This document shows, piece by piece, positions 6,048-12,729 of a DNA stretch of 12,868 bases. The notes below the pieces were generated by a model. That model was not told the DNA's origin and searched no databases. It was given only the letters and a program-made list of their open reading frames with translations. Origin of the DNA: an uncultured Eubacteriales bacterium (GTDB taxonomy: Bacteria > Bacillota > Clostridia > Oscillospirales > CAG-272); NCBI GenBank assembly GCA_900548735.1, contig URMC01000047.1:1-12868 (forward strand), written 5' to 3'. The stretch's first letter is position 1; each line of letters opens with the position of its first letter. The position numbers were made by a program, and so were the translations under genes.

Positions 6048-7118
6048 ATGGCAATCATTACGATTATGGGCGCGGGCATGATGGGCTCCGCAATGTCTTT
6101 CCCGGCTTGCGCAAACGGCAACACGGTACGGCTGGTCGGCACTCCGCTTGACCGCGAGATCATTGAGCACGGCAAAAAAACGCAGGAGCACCTGACCCTC
6201 ACGCACGACGTGAACGGCAAAAAGACCTCCTTCCGCATGCCCGACGGGGTGACTTTCCATCAGTATGAGGAACTGGGCGAGTGCATGAAGGGCGCGGACC
6301 TTCTGATCTGCGGCGTCAGCAGTTTCGGGCTGGATTGGTTCTGCAAGAACGTGATTCCCGTCATCCCGGAGGAGCTGCCGGTGCTTTCCATCACCAAAGG
6401 CATGATCGACAACGGCGAGGGCAAGGGGAACCTGATTTCCTACCCGGAACACATGCTGAAATTCACCGATAAAAAGCTGAAAATCAACGCCGTGGGCGGT
6501 CCCTGCACCAGCTATGAGCTGGCAGACCTTGACCCCACGGAGGTAACGTTCTGCGGCCCGGATATGGAGCTGCTGCGTTGGATCAAATCCCTGTTTGAGA
6601 CCGATTTTTACCACATCAGCCTTTCCACCGATATCCGCGGCGTAGAGTGCGCCGTGGCGCTGAAAAACGCGTACGCGCTTGGCGTTTCGCTGGCAATCGG
6701 TATGTCCTATCGCCGCGAGGGGCGCGTGTTTGAGCATTACAACTCTCAGGCGGCGCTGTTCGGTCAGGCGGCAAAGGAGATGAATCGCCTGCTGGCGCTG
6801 TGCGACGGCAAGCCGGAAAACATCTTCCTTGGCATCGGCGACCTGTATGTGACCGTGTTCGGCGGGCGCACCCGCAAGATCGGCACCCTGCTTGGCGAGG
6901 GCAAGCATTTTGACGAGGCAATGGAAATCCTCAAGGGCGTCACGCTGGAGTCCATCGTCATCGCGCGCCGCACGGCGGACGCCGTGATCGAGATGGTGAA
7001 AAACGGCAAAGCGAAAGCCGAAGATTTCCCGTTGCTGTTCCACATCCGCGAGCTGTTGGTCGACAATGCCGACGTCAACATTCCGTGGACGAAATTTGAA
7101 ACCGAATATCTCCGCTAA
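6048..7118 (+). CDS. GpsA-like NAD(P)-dependent glycerol-3-phosphate dehydrogenase
   Basis: The 356-residue cytoplasmic protein follows the GpsA fold throughout. The Rossmann motif is GAGMMG (8-13). TKG at 116-118 matches a conserved lysine, GGPCTSYELAD (150-160) stands where GpsA has GP-S/T-FA-E, ALKN (204-207) carries the catalytic lysine Lys206, and GIGDLYVTV (262-270) holds the conserved Asp265. The usual SRN substrate-phosphate motif is here GRT (273-275), so Arg is kept but Asn is replaced by Thr. GpsA reduces dihydroxyacetone phosphate to sn-glycerol 3-phosphate for lipid synthesis. The substitutions and somewhat greater length suggest a divergent paralogue, perhaps acting in catabolism or on another sugar phosphate. 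It is a single-gene unit with its own promoter and terminator, and its ribosome binding site (AAGGCAGG) is modest. Confidence 0.8.
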   Translation: MAIITIMGAGMMGSAMSFPACANGNTVRLVGTPLDREIIEHGKKTQEHLTLTHDVNGKKTSFRMPDGVTFHQYEELGECMKGADLLICGVSSFGLDWFCKNVIPVIPEELPVLSITKGMIDNGEGKGNLISYPEHMLKFTDKKLKINAVGGPCTSYELADLDPTEVTFCGPDMELLRWIKSLFETDFYHISLSTDIRGVECAVALKNAYALGVSLAIGMSYRREGRVFEHYNSQAALFGQAAKEMNRLLALCDGKPENIFLGIGDLYVTVFGGRTRKIGTLLGEGKHFDEAMEILKGVTLESIVIARRTADAVIEMVKNGKAKAEDFPLLFHIRELLVDNADVNIPWTKFETEYLR

Positions 7119-7123
7119 AACCC

Positions 7124-7159
7124 AAACGGCTGCCGCTCAAGAGCGGCAGCCGTTTTTTT
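7124..7159 (+). terminator. Intrinsic terminator of the GpsA-like gene
   Basis: A perfect stem joins 7124-7138 and 7141-7155 (core CGGCTGCCGCTC), with a very tight loop and seven T at 7153-7159. It begins 6 bases after the stop codon. This is a strong rho-independent terminator and separates the gene from the convergent liv operon. Confidence 0.92.
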
Positions 7160-7218
7160 CGGCGACGCACCGATGAAGCGGGCGACCATTGGTTGGTCCC
7201 TGCGGGACGGCTGAATAG

Positions 7219-7320
7219 CTGACGCGTTTCTTTGGGCACGCACGCCCAAAGTTCGGCATCAGTTGCCGAAAAGTTTTTGCGGGATTTAAAGGGGGCTTTT
7301 TTCAAAAAGCCCCCTTTTCG
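7219..7320 (-). repeat. Hairpin-led dispersed repeat, copy A
   Basis: Read on the minus strand it parallels copy C at 425-531: an identical start CGAAAAGGGGGCTTTTTG, then a CAAAAACTTTTCGGCAACTG-like middle and a tail ending in GTCAGC. The head hairpin is GGGGGCTTTTT (7291-7301) against 7304-7314, followed on the plus strand by TTTT. The tail holds a second stem, CTTTGGGC (7230-7237) against GCCCAAAG (7244-7251). Confidence 0.65.
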
Positions 7321-7428
7321 CGCGCAAGAGGGGACTTTTTATAAAAAGTCCCCTCTTGACTCCCTCAAAAATTTTTACACAGCGCACGCCGTGCGTTGGG
7401 CGTGTGCACCAAAAGCGTCGCGTCAGCC
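7321..7428 (+). repeat. Hairpin-led dispersed repeat, copy B; possible liv terminator
   Basis: This copy lies head to head with copy A. Its head hairpin is a perfect 15-bp stem, AAGAGGGGACTTTTT (7326-7340) against 7343-7357, and the tail reads GGGCGTGTGCACC then GCGTCAGCC. The stem sequence differs from copies A and C (GGGGAC instead of GGGGGC) but on both sides, so pairing is kept. It lies 137 bases past the livF stop and could halt minus-strand transcription. Confidence 0.6.
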
Positions 7429-7494
7429 TGCAAGCCGCCGTCGAAGACGGTGTCCGCAGGGACCGCAGGGATGTTATGTGCGCTATCCCGCCGC

Positions 7495-8199
7495 TCACGC
7501 ACCGAGGTAGGCGCGGCGCACGCGGTCATCTCCCGCAAGTTCGGCGGCAGAGCCGGACATGATAATTTCCCCGTTTTCCAACACATAGGCGCGGTCGGCA
7601 ACGGCAAGCGCCTTTTTGGCGTTCTGCTCTACCAACAGCACGGTAATCCCGCTCTGATGCATCTCCCGGATGATGGCAAACACCTCGTCCACCATAATGG
7701 GAGAGAGCCCCATGGAAGGCTCATCCATCACCACCAGCTTCGGCGCGGACATCATCGCGCGCCCCATCGCCAGCATCTGTTGCTCCCCGCCCGAAAGCGT
7801 GCCGGCAAGCTGTTTTTCGCGCTCCCGCAGGCGCGGAAAGCTGGCGTATACCCGCTCCAGATCCCGCGCGACCCCGGGGGGGTCGCGGCGGCTGTATGCT
7901 CCCATGGCAATGTTTTCCGCCACCGTCATGCGCGCAAACACGTGTCTGCCCTCCGGCACATGGGCAAGCCCCAGTGACACGATTTTGTGCGGTGCCACGC
8001 GGCGCAGATTCACTCCGTCATAAAGAATTTCTCCGCTCTTTGCCGGCACCAGCCCCGTGATCGCGTGCAGGGTGGTGGTTTTTCCCGCCCCGTTTGCCCC
8101 GATGAGAGACACAATCTCCCCATCGCCGACTTCCAGTGTCACATCCCGGATTGCTTCGATCGCGCCGTAATTGACGGTCAGATTTTTGACAGAAAGCAT
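7495..8199 (-). CDS. livF: Branched-chain amino acid ABC transporter ATP-binding protein LivF
   Basis: This 234-residue ATPase is one of the two nucleotide-binding subunits of the LIV transporter and works at the inner face of the membrane. Walker A is GANGAGKTT (34-42), the Q-loop area leads to HVPEGRHVF (80-88, typical of LivF), the ABC signature is LSGGEQQ (135-141), Walker B is LVVMDEP (155-161), and the switch region is VEQN (190-193, with Gln in place of His, as is normal for LivF). It is the last gene of the operon, 24 bases after livG. The ribosome binding site before ATG 8199 is weak (AAGGGCGGAAAAG). The gap holds the TA-flanked palindrome at 8212-8226. Confidence 0.93.
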   Translation of the reverse strand: MLSVKNLTVNYGAIEAIRDVTLEVGDGEIVSLIGANGAGKTTTLHAITGLVPAKSGEILYDGVNLRRVAPHKIVSLGLAHVPEGRHVFARMTVAENIAMGAYSRRDPPGVARDLERVYASFPRLREREKQLAGTLSGGEQQMLAMGRAMMSAPKLVVMDEPSMGLSPIMVDEVFAIIREMHQSGITVLLVEQNAKKALAVADRAYVLENGEIIMSGSAAELAGDDRVRRAYLGA

Positions 8200-8211
8200 C
8201 TTTTCCGCCCT

Positions 8212-8226
8212 TAGCCTGACAGGCTA
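8212..8226. repeat. TA-flanked 11-base palindrome between livG and livF
   Basis: TA-GCCTGACAGGC-TA: the same 15 bases as at 3833-3847 read from the other strand, and again built of the outer end of the inverted-repeat element. The last three bases give the livG stop TAG. Removing the 11-base core and one TA would restore a TAA stop at the same codon, so insertion was neutral for the protein. Confidence 0.7.
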
Positions 8227-9087
8227 CGCGTTGTCTCTGCCGAGATACGCCTCGATTACTTCTTTATTGCGGGCGATTTCGTGCGGCAGCCCCTCGGCAA
8301 TCGTCACGCCGAAACTGATCACCTGAATCCGCTCGCAAACGTTCATCACCAGATTCATATCATGTTCGATCAGCAGGATCGCCACGCCAAACCGGTCGCG
8401 GATCACGCGGATCGCCTCCAACAGTTCCGCCGTTTCGGAAGGGTTCATCCCCGCCGCCGGCTCATCCAGCAACAGCACTTTCATATCCGTGGCAAGCGCC
8501 CGTGCGATTTCCAGTTTGCGCTGTTGCCCATAGGGCAGTTGCGTGGCGTCCAGATCCGCTTTATCCTCCAAATGGAAAATAGACAGCAACTCTCTCGCCG
8601 CCGCGTCCCGCTCGCGCTCGATTTTCCGGTATTTCGGGGTATGGAACAGCGCCCCGGCAAACCCGTAACGGTATTTGCCGCTCATCGCAACCTTCACGTT
8701 GTCCAACACCGACATCCCGGAAAAAAGCCGGATGTTCTGAAACGTGCGGGCAATGCCGGCGCGCACAAACTGGTGCGCTTTTTTGCCGTTCATCACCTGC
8801 CCGCAAAGCGACACCGTGCCCTCCGTGGGCTGATAGACCCCGGTCAGCATGTTGAAAACCGTGGTCTTGCCGGCGCCGTTGGGTCCGATCAGCCCCACCA
8901 GCTCCCCGGCCTTGATGTCCATATTGAAATCGTCAACCGCTTTCAGCCCCCCGAACTGGATGCCGAGGTGCACCGTTTCAAGGACGGATTCGCCAGTCCT
9001 TGACTCAAGGAAGTTGCAGTACTCCGGCGAGCGCATTTCGCTTTTCGGAATTTCGCGCGTGGCTTCCGCTCTCAGGCTCTCATTCAT
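8224..9087 (-). CDS. livG: Branched-chain amino acid ABC transporter ATP-binding protein LivG
   Basis: This 287-residue ATPase partners LivF. Walker A is GPNGAGKTT (68-76), TFQNIRLF (115-122) holds the Q-loop, the signature is the LivG-type LPYGQQRKLEIARAL (184-198), Walker B is VLLLDEPAAGMNP (204-216), and the switch histidine is in EHDM (241-244). LivG proteins are usually near 255 residues; here about 35 extra residues precede the LETVHLGIQFGG strand. The start at 9087 is supported by GGAGGG about 8 bases upstream and by an 8-base overlap with livM; internal ATG codon 18 has no such site. The TAG stop comes from the palindrome at 8212-8226. Confidence 0.92.
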   Translation of the reverse strand: MNESLRAEATREIPKSEMRSPEYCNFLESRTGESVLETVHLGIQFGGLKAVDDFNMDIKAGELVGLIGPNGAGKTTVFNMLTGVYQPTEGTVSLCGQVMNGKKAHQFVRAGIARTFQNIRLFSGMSVLDNVKVAMSGKYRYGFAGALFHTPKYRKIERERDAAARELLSIFHLEDKADLDATQLPYGQQRKLEIARALATDMKVLLLDEPAAGMNPSETAELLEAIRVIRDRFGVAILLIEHDMNLVMNVCERIQVISFGVTIAEGLPHEIARNKEVIEAYLGRDNA

Positions 9088-10225
9088 GCGTTTCGCCCTC
9101 CGTTTCGGGGGATTTTTGTTTTTTCAGTGCCCGCAACCGTGCGGGCAAGGTCTTCACGAAATGCGGCAGGTTGCACAGCGCCCGGTACAGAGAAAACTCC
9201 CTGGTGCCGAAAATGCCGCGCGGGCGGAACATGATAAACACAATCAGCACCAGCGCGTAAAGCAGCATCGGGTATTTGGCAAGCGCGCCCAGCACCGGCA
9301 CTCCTGCCGGAATTTTGGTGATCAGGCTGTTCAGCGTCACCATGCCGACACCCGCCACCACGGAGCCGGTCAGCGATCCCATACCCCCCAGCACCACCAT
9401 TACCACAATGAAAATGCTGTTGTAAATACTGCTGTTGGAAAACGCAAAGCTGGAGGTGGTGAGCGAGGAAACCGAGGCGGCATAAAGCACGCCGGCAACT
9501 CCTGCAAAAAACGCGGAAAACGTGAAGCCGAACACCTTGTAAAAGCTGATATTCAGCCCCGACGCGGCGGCGGCAATGCCGTCATCCCGGATGCTTTTCA
9601 GCGCCCGTCCGTAGCGGGAGTGAATAAAGTTGTACATCAGCGCGAGGCACCCTGCTGCAATCAGAACAATGAGGGGCAGGAACTTCCCTTGTAATTTGCC
9701 CGTGATATACAGCCCACACTTTTCACGATACAGCACGGAGCCCGCGATGTTGTTGAGCACGTTGGTCACAATCAGCCCGAAGCCCAGCGTGATAATGGCA
9801 AGGTAATCCCCTTTCAGGCGGAGCGCCGGCATACCGACCACAAAGCCGATCAGCGCCGCGCCGAGCCCGCCCACAAGAATACAGAGGAAAAACGCGGGGA
9901 GAAAGCCTGTGTCAGAGGCGCCGGCAAACATCCCTGACCCCCTGAGTCGGTTGGCAACAAACGTACCGAGATACGCTCCCACCGCCATAAAGCCCATATG
10001 CCCCAGCGCCAGCTGACCCATAAAGCCCATGGTGATATTCAGGGATGCCGCCATCAGGGCAAAGACGCTGCACGTCCAGATGAGATTAACGGTGGCGTTT
10101 TTCGTCACCGCCAGAGAGAGCAACGCCACAAGCAGTGCCAGCGCCGCAAGATTGGTCAGGGGCGCAAACAGATTCTTCTTTCGCACAAAGAGAGAGTTCT
10201 CCGGCAGATAAAATTTTCCGCTCAT
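9080..10225 (-). CDS. livM: Branched-chain amino acid ABC transporter permease LivM
   Basis: The 381-residue protein is one of two permease subunits. Hydrophobic segments run from about residue 24 to 335. The LivM hallmark SLNITMGFMGQLALGHMGFMAVGAY (61-85) is present, then ALRLKGDYLAIITLGFG (134-150), and the cytoplasmic coupling loop GRALKSIRDDGIAAAASGLN (206-225) that contacts the ATPases. VLGGMGSLTGSVVAG (278-292) is also typical. The C-terminus after about 345 is a basic, then acidic, cytoplasmic tail. The ATG overlaps the livH stop (ATGA) with AAAAGG and GGAGAG upstream. Its stop overlaps livG by 8 bases, so the subunits are probably made in a coupled way. Confidence 0.93.
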   Translation of the reverse strand: MSGKFYLPENSLFVRKKNLFAPLTNLAALALLVALLSLAVTKNATVNLIWTCSVFALMAASLNITMGFMGQLALGHMGFMAVGAYLGTFVANRLRGSGMFAGASDTGFLPAFFLCILVGGLGAALIGFVVGMPALRLKGDYLAIITLGFGLIVTNVLNNIAGSVLYREKCGLYITGKLQGKFLPLIVLIAAGCLALMYNFIHSRYGRALKSIRDDGIAAAASGLNISFYKVFGFTFSAFFAGVAGVLYAASVSSLTTSSFAFSNSSIYNSIFIVVMVVLGGMGSLTGSVVAGVGMVTLNSLITKIPAGVPVLGALAKYPMLLYALVLIVFIMFRPRGIFGTREFSLYRALCNLPHFVKTLPARLRALKKQKSPETEGETHE

Positions 10226-11124
10226 ACCTTTTCACTCTCCTTTTTTCCCAGCAACCCGGAGGGTTTGACCAACAGCACCAGAATCAGCACCACATACACC
10301 AGCGCGTCCACATAGTTGCTCACCCCGGGGATGACCTTGGCAACCGACTCCAGCACGCCGATCACCAGCCCCCCGATCATCGCGCCGGGCAAGCTGCCGA
10401 TCCCGCCGAGCACGGCGGCAACAAACGCCTTAAGCCCCGGGTTTGCCCCCAGCGTGGGGTTGACCAGCCCCTGATTGTTGCAATACGCCACCGCGGCAAA
10501 TGCGGCAAGCGCCGCGCCGATGGCAAAGGTGAAAAGAATCGTTTGATTGACGTTGATGCCCGAAACAATTGCCGCCTCCTTGTCCTCGGAAACCGCACGC
10601 ATCGCGCGCCCCAGGCGCGTTTTCTGCACCAGAAACACCAGCCCCACCATCAGCACCGCGCTCACGCCCACCGTGATCAGCGTGGTGTACGGGATCACAA
10701 TGGCACCGGCGCCGATCCCGCCCGCGGGGAAAAAGCTCCTGCCGAAGTTTTTGGAGGTCGCCGAGAAAAAGACCTGCGCCAGGTTTTCCAACAGCAAACT
10801 CATCCCGATTGCCGTAATCAGTGCGGACATGCCGGTGCCGCGCTTGCGCACGGGGCGATAGGCAATCAGCTCCACCAGCATGCCGACGGCGGCGCAGACC
10901 ATCACCGCGCCAATCACCGTCAGCCACACAGGCAGATGAATCGAAACAAAAACGGGCATCAGGTAAAACATCGTATATCCGCCTACCATCAGAAAATCAC
11001 CGTGGGCAAAATTGATCAGCCTGATGATGCCGTACACCATCGTATAACCGAGAGCGATCAGCGCGTAGATACTGCCGATGCCAAGCCCGATGATCACGGC
11101 GTATAAAAACCCGGACAAAGACAT
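10222..11124 (-). CDS. livH: Branched-chain amino acid ABC transporter permease LivH
   Basis: The 300-residue protein is the second permease subunit, of normal family length and with about eight hydrophobic segments. Hallmarks are ALGYTMVYGIIRLINFAHGDFLMVGGY (24-50), the coupling loop GRAMRAVSEDKEAAIVSGIN (172-191) and AAVLGGIGSLPGAMIGG (236-252). AAAGGAG lies about 8 bases before the ATG. The 73-base gap from the binding-protein gene contains a terminator-like hairpin, while livM overlaps it by 4 bases. Confidence 0.93.
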   Translation of the reverse strand: MSLSGFLYAVIIGLGIGSIYALIALGYTMVYGIIRLINFAHGDFLMVGGYTMFYLMPVFVSIHLPVWLTVIGAVMVCAAVGMLVELIAYRPVRKRGTGMSALITAIGMSLLLENLAQVFFSATSKNFGRSFFPAGGIGAGAIVIPYTTLITVGVSAVLMVGLVFLVQKTRLGRAMRAVSEDKEAAIVSGINVNQTILFTFAIGAALAAFAAVAYCNNQGLVNPTLGANPGLKAFVAAVLGGIGSLPGAMIGGLVIGVLESVAKVIPGVSNYVDALVYVVLILVLLVKPSGLLGKKESEKV

Positions 11125-11148
11125 GAAGCGTCTCCTTTCTTTTGATGT

Positions 11149-11183
11149 AAAAACGGCGGACTGCCGGGAAAAGCAGCCCGCCG
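11149..11183 (-). terminator. Terminator-like hairpin between livJ/K and livH
   Basis: On the minus strand CGGCGGGCTGC (11183-11173) pairs with GCAGTCCGCCG (11164-11154), 11 bp including one G-U pair, around an 8-base loop, and is followed directly by five T. It lies between the binding-protein stop and the livH ribosome binding site. It has the form of an intrinsic terminator and would let most transcripts end after the binding protein. Confidence 0.75.
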
Positions 11184-11197
11184 AAAAATCCCGTCTG

Positions 11198-12400
11198 TCA
11201 GTTTGCTTTCAGGGTCTCCACATATTTCAGCTCCACCGCGGCGGTGGCGGCATTGTACTGATACTTCATCACCACCACGTCCTTGACGGGGGTGCCGGTT
11301 TCGTCCAGCCGGAAGTTACCGGTCACGCCTTCGATACTGCTGCCGTCCAGCGCCGCTTTGATGGCGGCACCGGTCAGGGCGCCCGCGTCCTCGCCGCCGT
11401 TCAGCGCCTTTTCAAGCGCCGCTGCCAGCATATACACTGCGTCATAGGCGAGCGCGGAGAACGCCGTGGGGTTCTCGTTATACTTTGCCTTGTAGCCGGA
11501 GATGAAGTTTACCACCTTTTCGTTGGTGGATTCCGCGGAATAGTGATTGGTAAAATAAACGTTGTCGTAGGAGGCAAGCTGATCCTTTTTCATATAATCC
11601 TGCACGCCGTCATAGCCGTCCGCGCCCATGATGATCCCCCGGAAGCCCGCCGCGCGTGCCTGCGGCACGATCAGCGTGCCGATTGCCTCATAGTAGTAGG
11701 GGGCAAACAGGAACCCGTCTTCGCCGACCGCTTCCTTGATCTTTTGCAGCTGTGTGTCAAACGAGACCTCATCCTTGATCGTGGGGGAGGTTTCCGCCGC
11801 CTTTACCGTAATGCCCAGCCGCTCGCACTCCGCCCGGAACGCCTGATAAAGCCCGGTGGAATAGTCACTGTCCAGCGCGTACAGTGCGGCAACCTCGGTC
11901 TTGCCCAGCTTTTTGGCGTACTGCGCCGCCATCACGCCCTGATAGGAATCTTTGAAGCAGGAGCGGAACACATAATCCGAAGCGGTGGTGATCTTGTCGC
12001 CCGTGGCGGAGGGAGTAATCATTACGATTTCGTTTTCGTTGGCAATGGAAGCCACGGCAGAGGTGGTGCCGGTGATCACGGGACCGATGATGGCATGAAT
12101 GCCGGTGTCAATCAGCGCGTTCATCGCGGCAACCGCGGTATTGACATCGCCCACGCTGTCCTTTTCCACCAGCTCAATGGTGAAGCCGCCGAGCAGAGCG
12201 CTGTTCGCGTTGATTTCCTCCACCGCCATCTTCGCGCCCTTTTCCACCGAAGTGCCGTATACGGCAACCGCGCCCGTTAGAGGAGCAATCAACCCGACTT
12301 TAATGACCTTTGCGTCCTGATCTTTGTTGCAGGCTGTGAATGCGGCAACGCATCCGACAACCATGAGGACTGCCAAAACAAGAGAAACGATTTTTTTCAT
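11198..12400 (-). CDS. Branched-chain amino acid ABC transporter substrate-binding lipoprotein
   Basis: This 400-residue protein captures the substrate outside the cell and delivers it to LivHM. It has a lipoprotein signal: MKK, then a hydrophobic core at 4-16 and cysteines at 17 and 24. Cys24 (FTAC, followed by the flexible NKDQDAK) is the likely lipidated residue, although VVGC at 14-17 also fits a lipobox. The mature part is a periplasmic-binding-protein type I domain of the LivJ/LivK class: VGLIAPLTGAVAVYG (35-49), KGAKMAVEEIN (54-64), AIIGPVITGTTSA (103-115), ITPSATGD (128-135) and YVFRSCFKDSYQG (143-155). The start has AAGGAG 8 bases upstream and a good promoter. The true ligand may be Leu/Ile/Val or another small molecule such as an amide. 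Confidence 0.92.
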   Translation of the reverse strand: MKKIVSLVLAVLMVVGCVAAFTACNKDQDAKVIKVGLIAPLTGAVAVYGTSVEKGAKMAVEEINANSALLGGFTIELVEKDSVGDVNTAVAAMNALIDTGIHAIIGPVITGTTSAVASIANENEIVMITPSATGDKITTASDYVFRSCFKDSYQGVMAAQYAKKLGKTEVAALYALDSDYSTGLYQAFRAECERLGITVKAAETSPTIKDEVSFDTQLQKIKEAVGEDGFLFAPYYYEAIGTLIVPQARAAGFRGIIMGADGYDGVQDYMKKDQLASYDNVYFTNHYSAESTNEKVVNFISGYKAKYNENPTAFSALAYDAVYMLAAALEKALNGGEDAGALTGAAIKAALDGSSIEGVTGNFRLDETGTPVKDVVVMKYQYNAATAAVELKYVETLKAN

Positions 12401-12471
12401 GGCTTTGCTCCTTTTTTTTCATAATATATAAAGAAAGGGGAGGACCCCTGTCTTTTTGGTGTAATGAAAAG

Positions 12472-12500
12472 ATTATAAAGGATTTTGGCGGATTATTCAA
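12472..12500 (-). promoter_or_regulatory. Promoter of the liv operon
   Basis: On the minus strand TTGAAT (12500-12495), a 17-base spacer and a consensus TATAAT (12477-12472). The start would be near 12465, giving a leader of about 65 bases before the binding-protein ATG at 12400. Confidence 0.75.
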
Positions 12501-12663
12501 TAGTCATTTTGCACAAATTTGTATAATTTTTTTGGAAACTTGCAATGTTTGTGGTATTTTCCGGCAGTTTCTCCCACCGTTCCCGCGTTTTTTCGCTTTA
12601 TCTTGCAGGATTCTTGCTTTGAAACGTCAAAACGAAAGGATGAAGGATTTCTTTCGGCAAGAC

Positions 12664-12691
12664 TTGCAAAAAAGTAAAATTGTGGTATAAT
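12664..12691 (+). promoter_or_regulatory. Strong rightward promoter
   Basis: TTGCAA (12664-12669), a 16-base spacer ending in TGG, and consensus TATAAT (12686-12691), so an extended -10. It reads into the palindrome and the element beginning at 12730. The gene it serves, if any, lies outside the window. Confidence 0.65.
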
Positions 12692-12709
12692 GAGGAAAGA
12701 TGTCTGCAC

Positions 12710-12728
12710 GGGCGACCAATCGTCGCCC
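12710..12728. repeat. GGGCGACC palindromic repeat, copy 3
   Basis: GGGCGAC (12710-12716) and GTCGCCC (12722-12728) form a perfect 7-bp stem with a 5-base loop. It is related to 238-257 and directly abuts the element starting at 12730. Confidence 0.6.
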
Positions 12729-12729
12729 C

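Larger units (their letters stand above)
7160..7494. other. Gene-free gap of hairpin repeats
   Basis: This gap lies between converging transcription units. It holds a GGGCGACC repeat remnant (7177-7191, identical over 15 bases to 236-250), two head-to-head copies of the hairpin-led repeat (7219-7320 and 7321-7428), and 66 bases beyond them with a small hairpin (CCGTC-TTC-GACGG on the minus strand). Open frames here run through the hairpins and lack ribosome binding sites. Confidence 0.7.

Noticed and set aside
5943..7043. 366-codon minus-strand frame opposite the GpsA-like gene
   Set aside because: It is the antisense shadow of a protein with clear dehydrogenase motifs, and it would run through the divergent promoters.
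7219..7428. CRISPR-like array
   Set aside because: The repeats are inverted, about 105 bases long and not regularly spaced, and no cas gene is present.
12525..12545. Possible CodY-type box upstream of the liv operon
   Set aside because: The AT-rich stretch around AATTTTTTTGGAAACT has too many departures from the known consensus to call a site.
12497..12709. 70-codon minus-strand frame upstream of the liv operon
   Set aside because: It has a GTG start without a ribosome binding site, overlaps the promoter -35 box, is AT-rich and lysine-rich, and has no recognisable domain.
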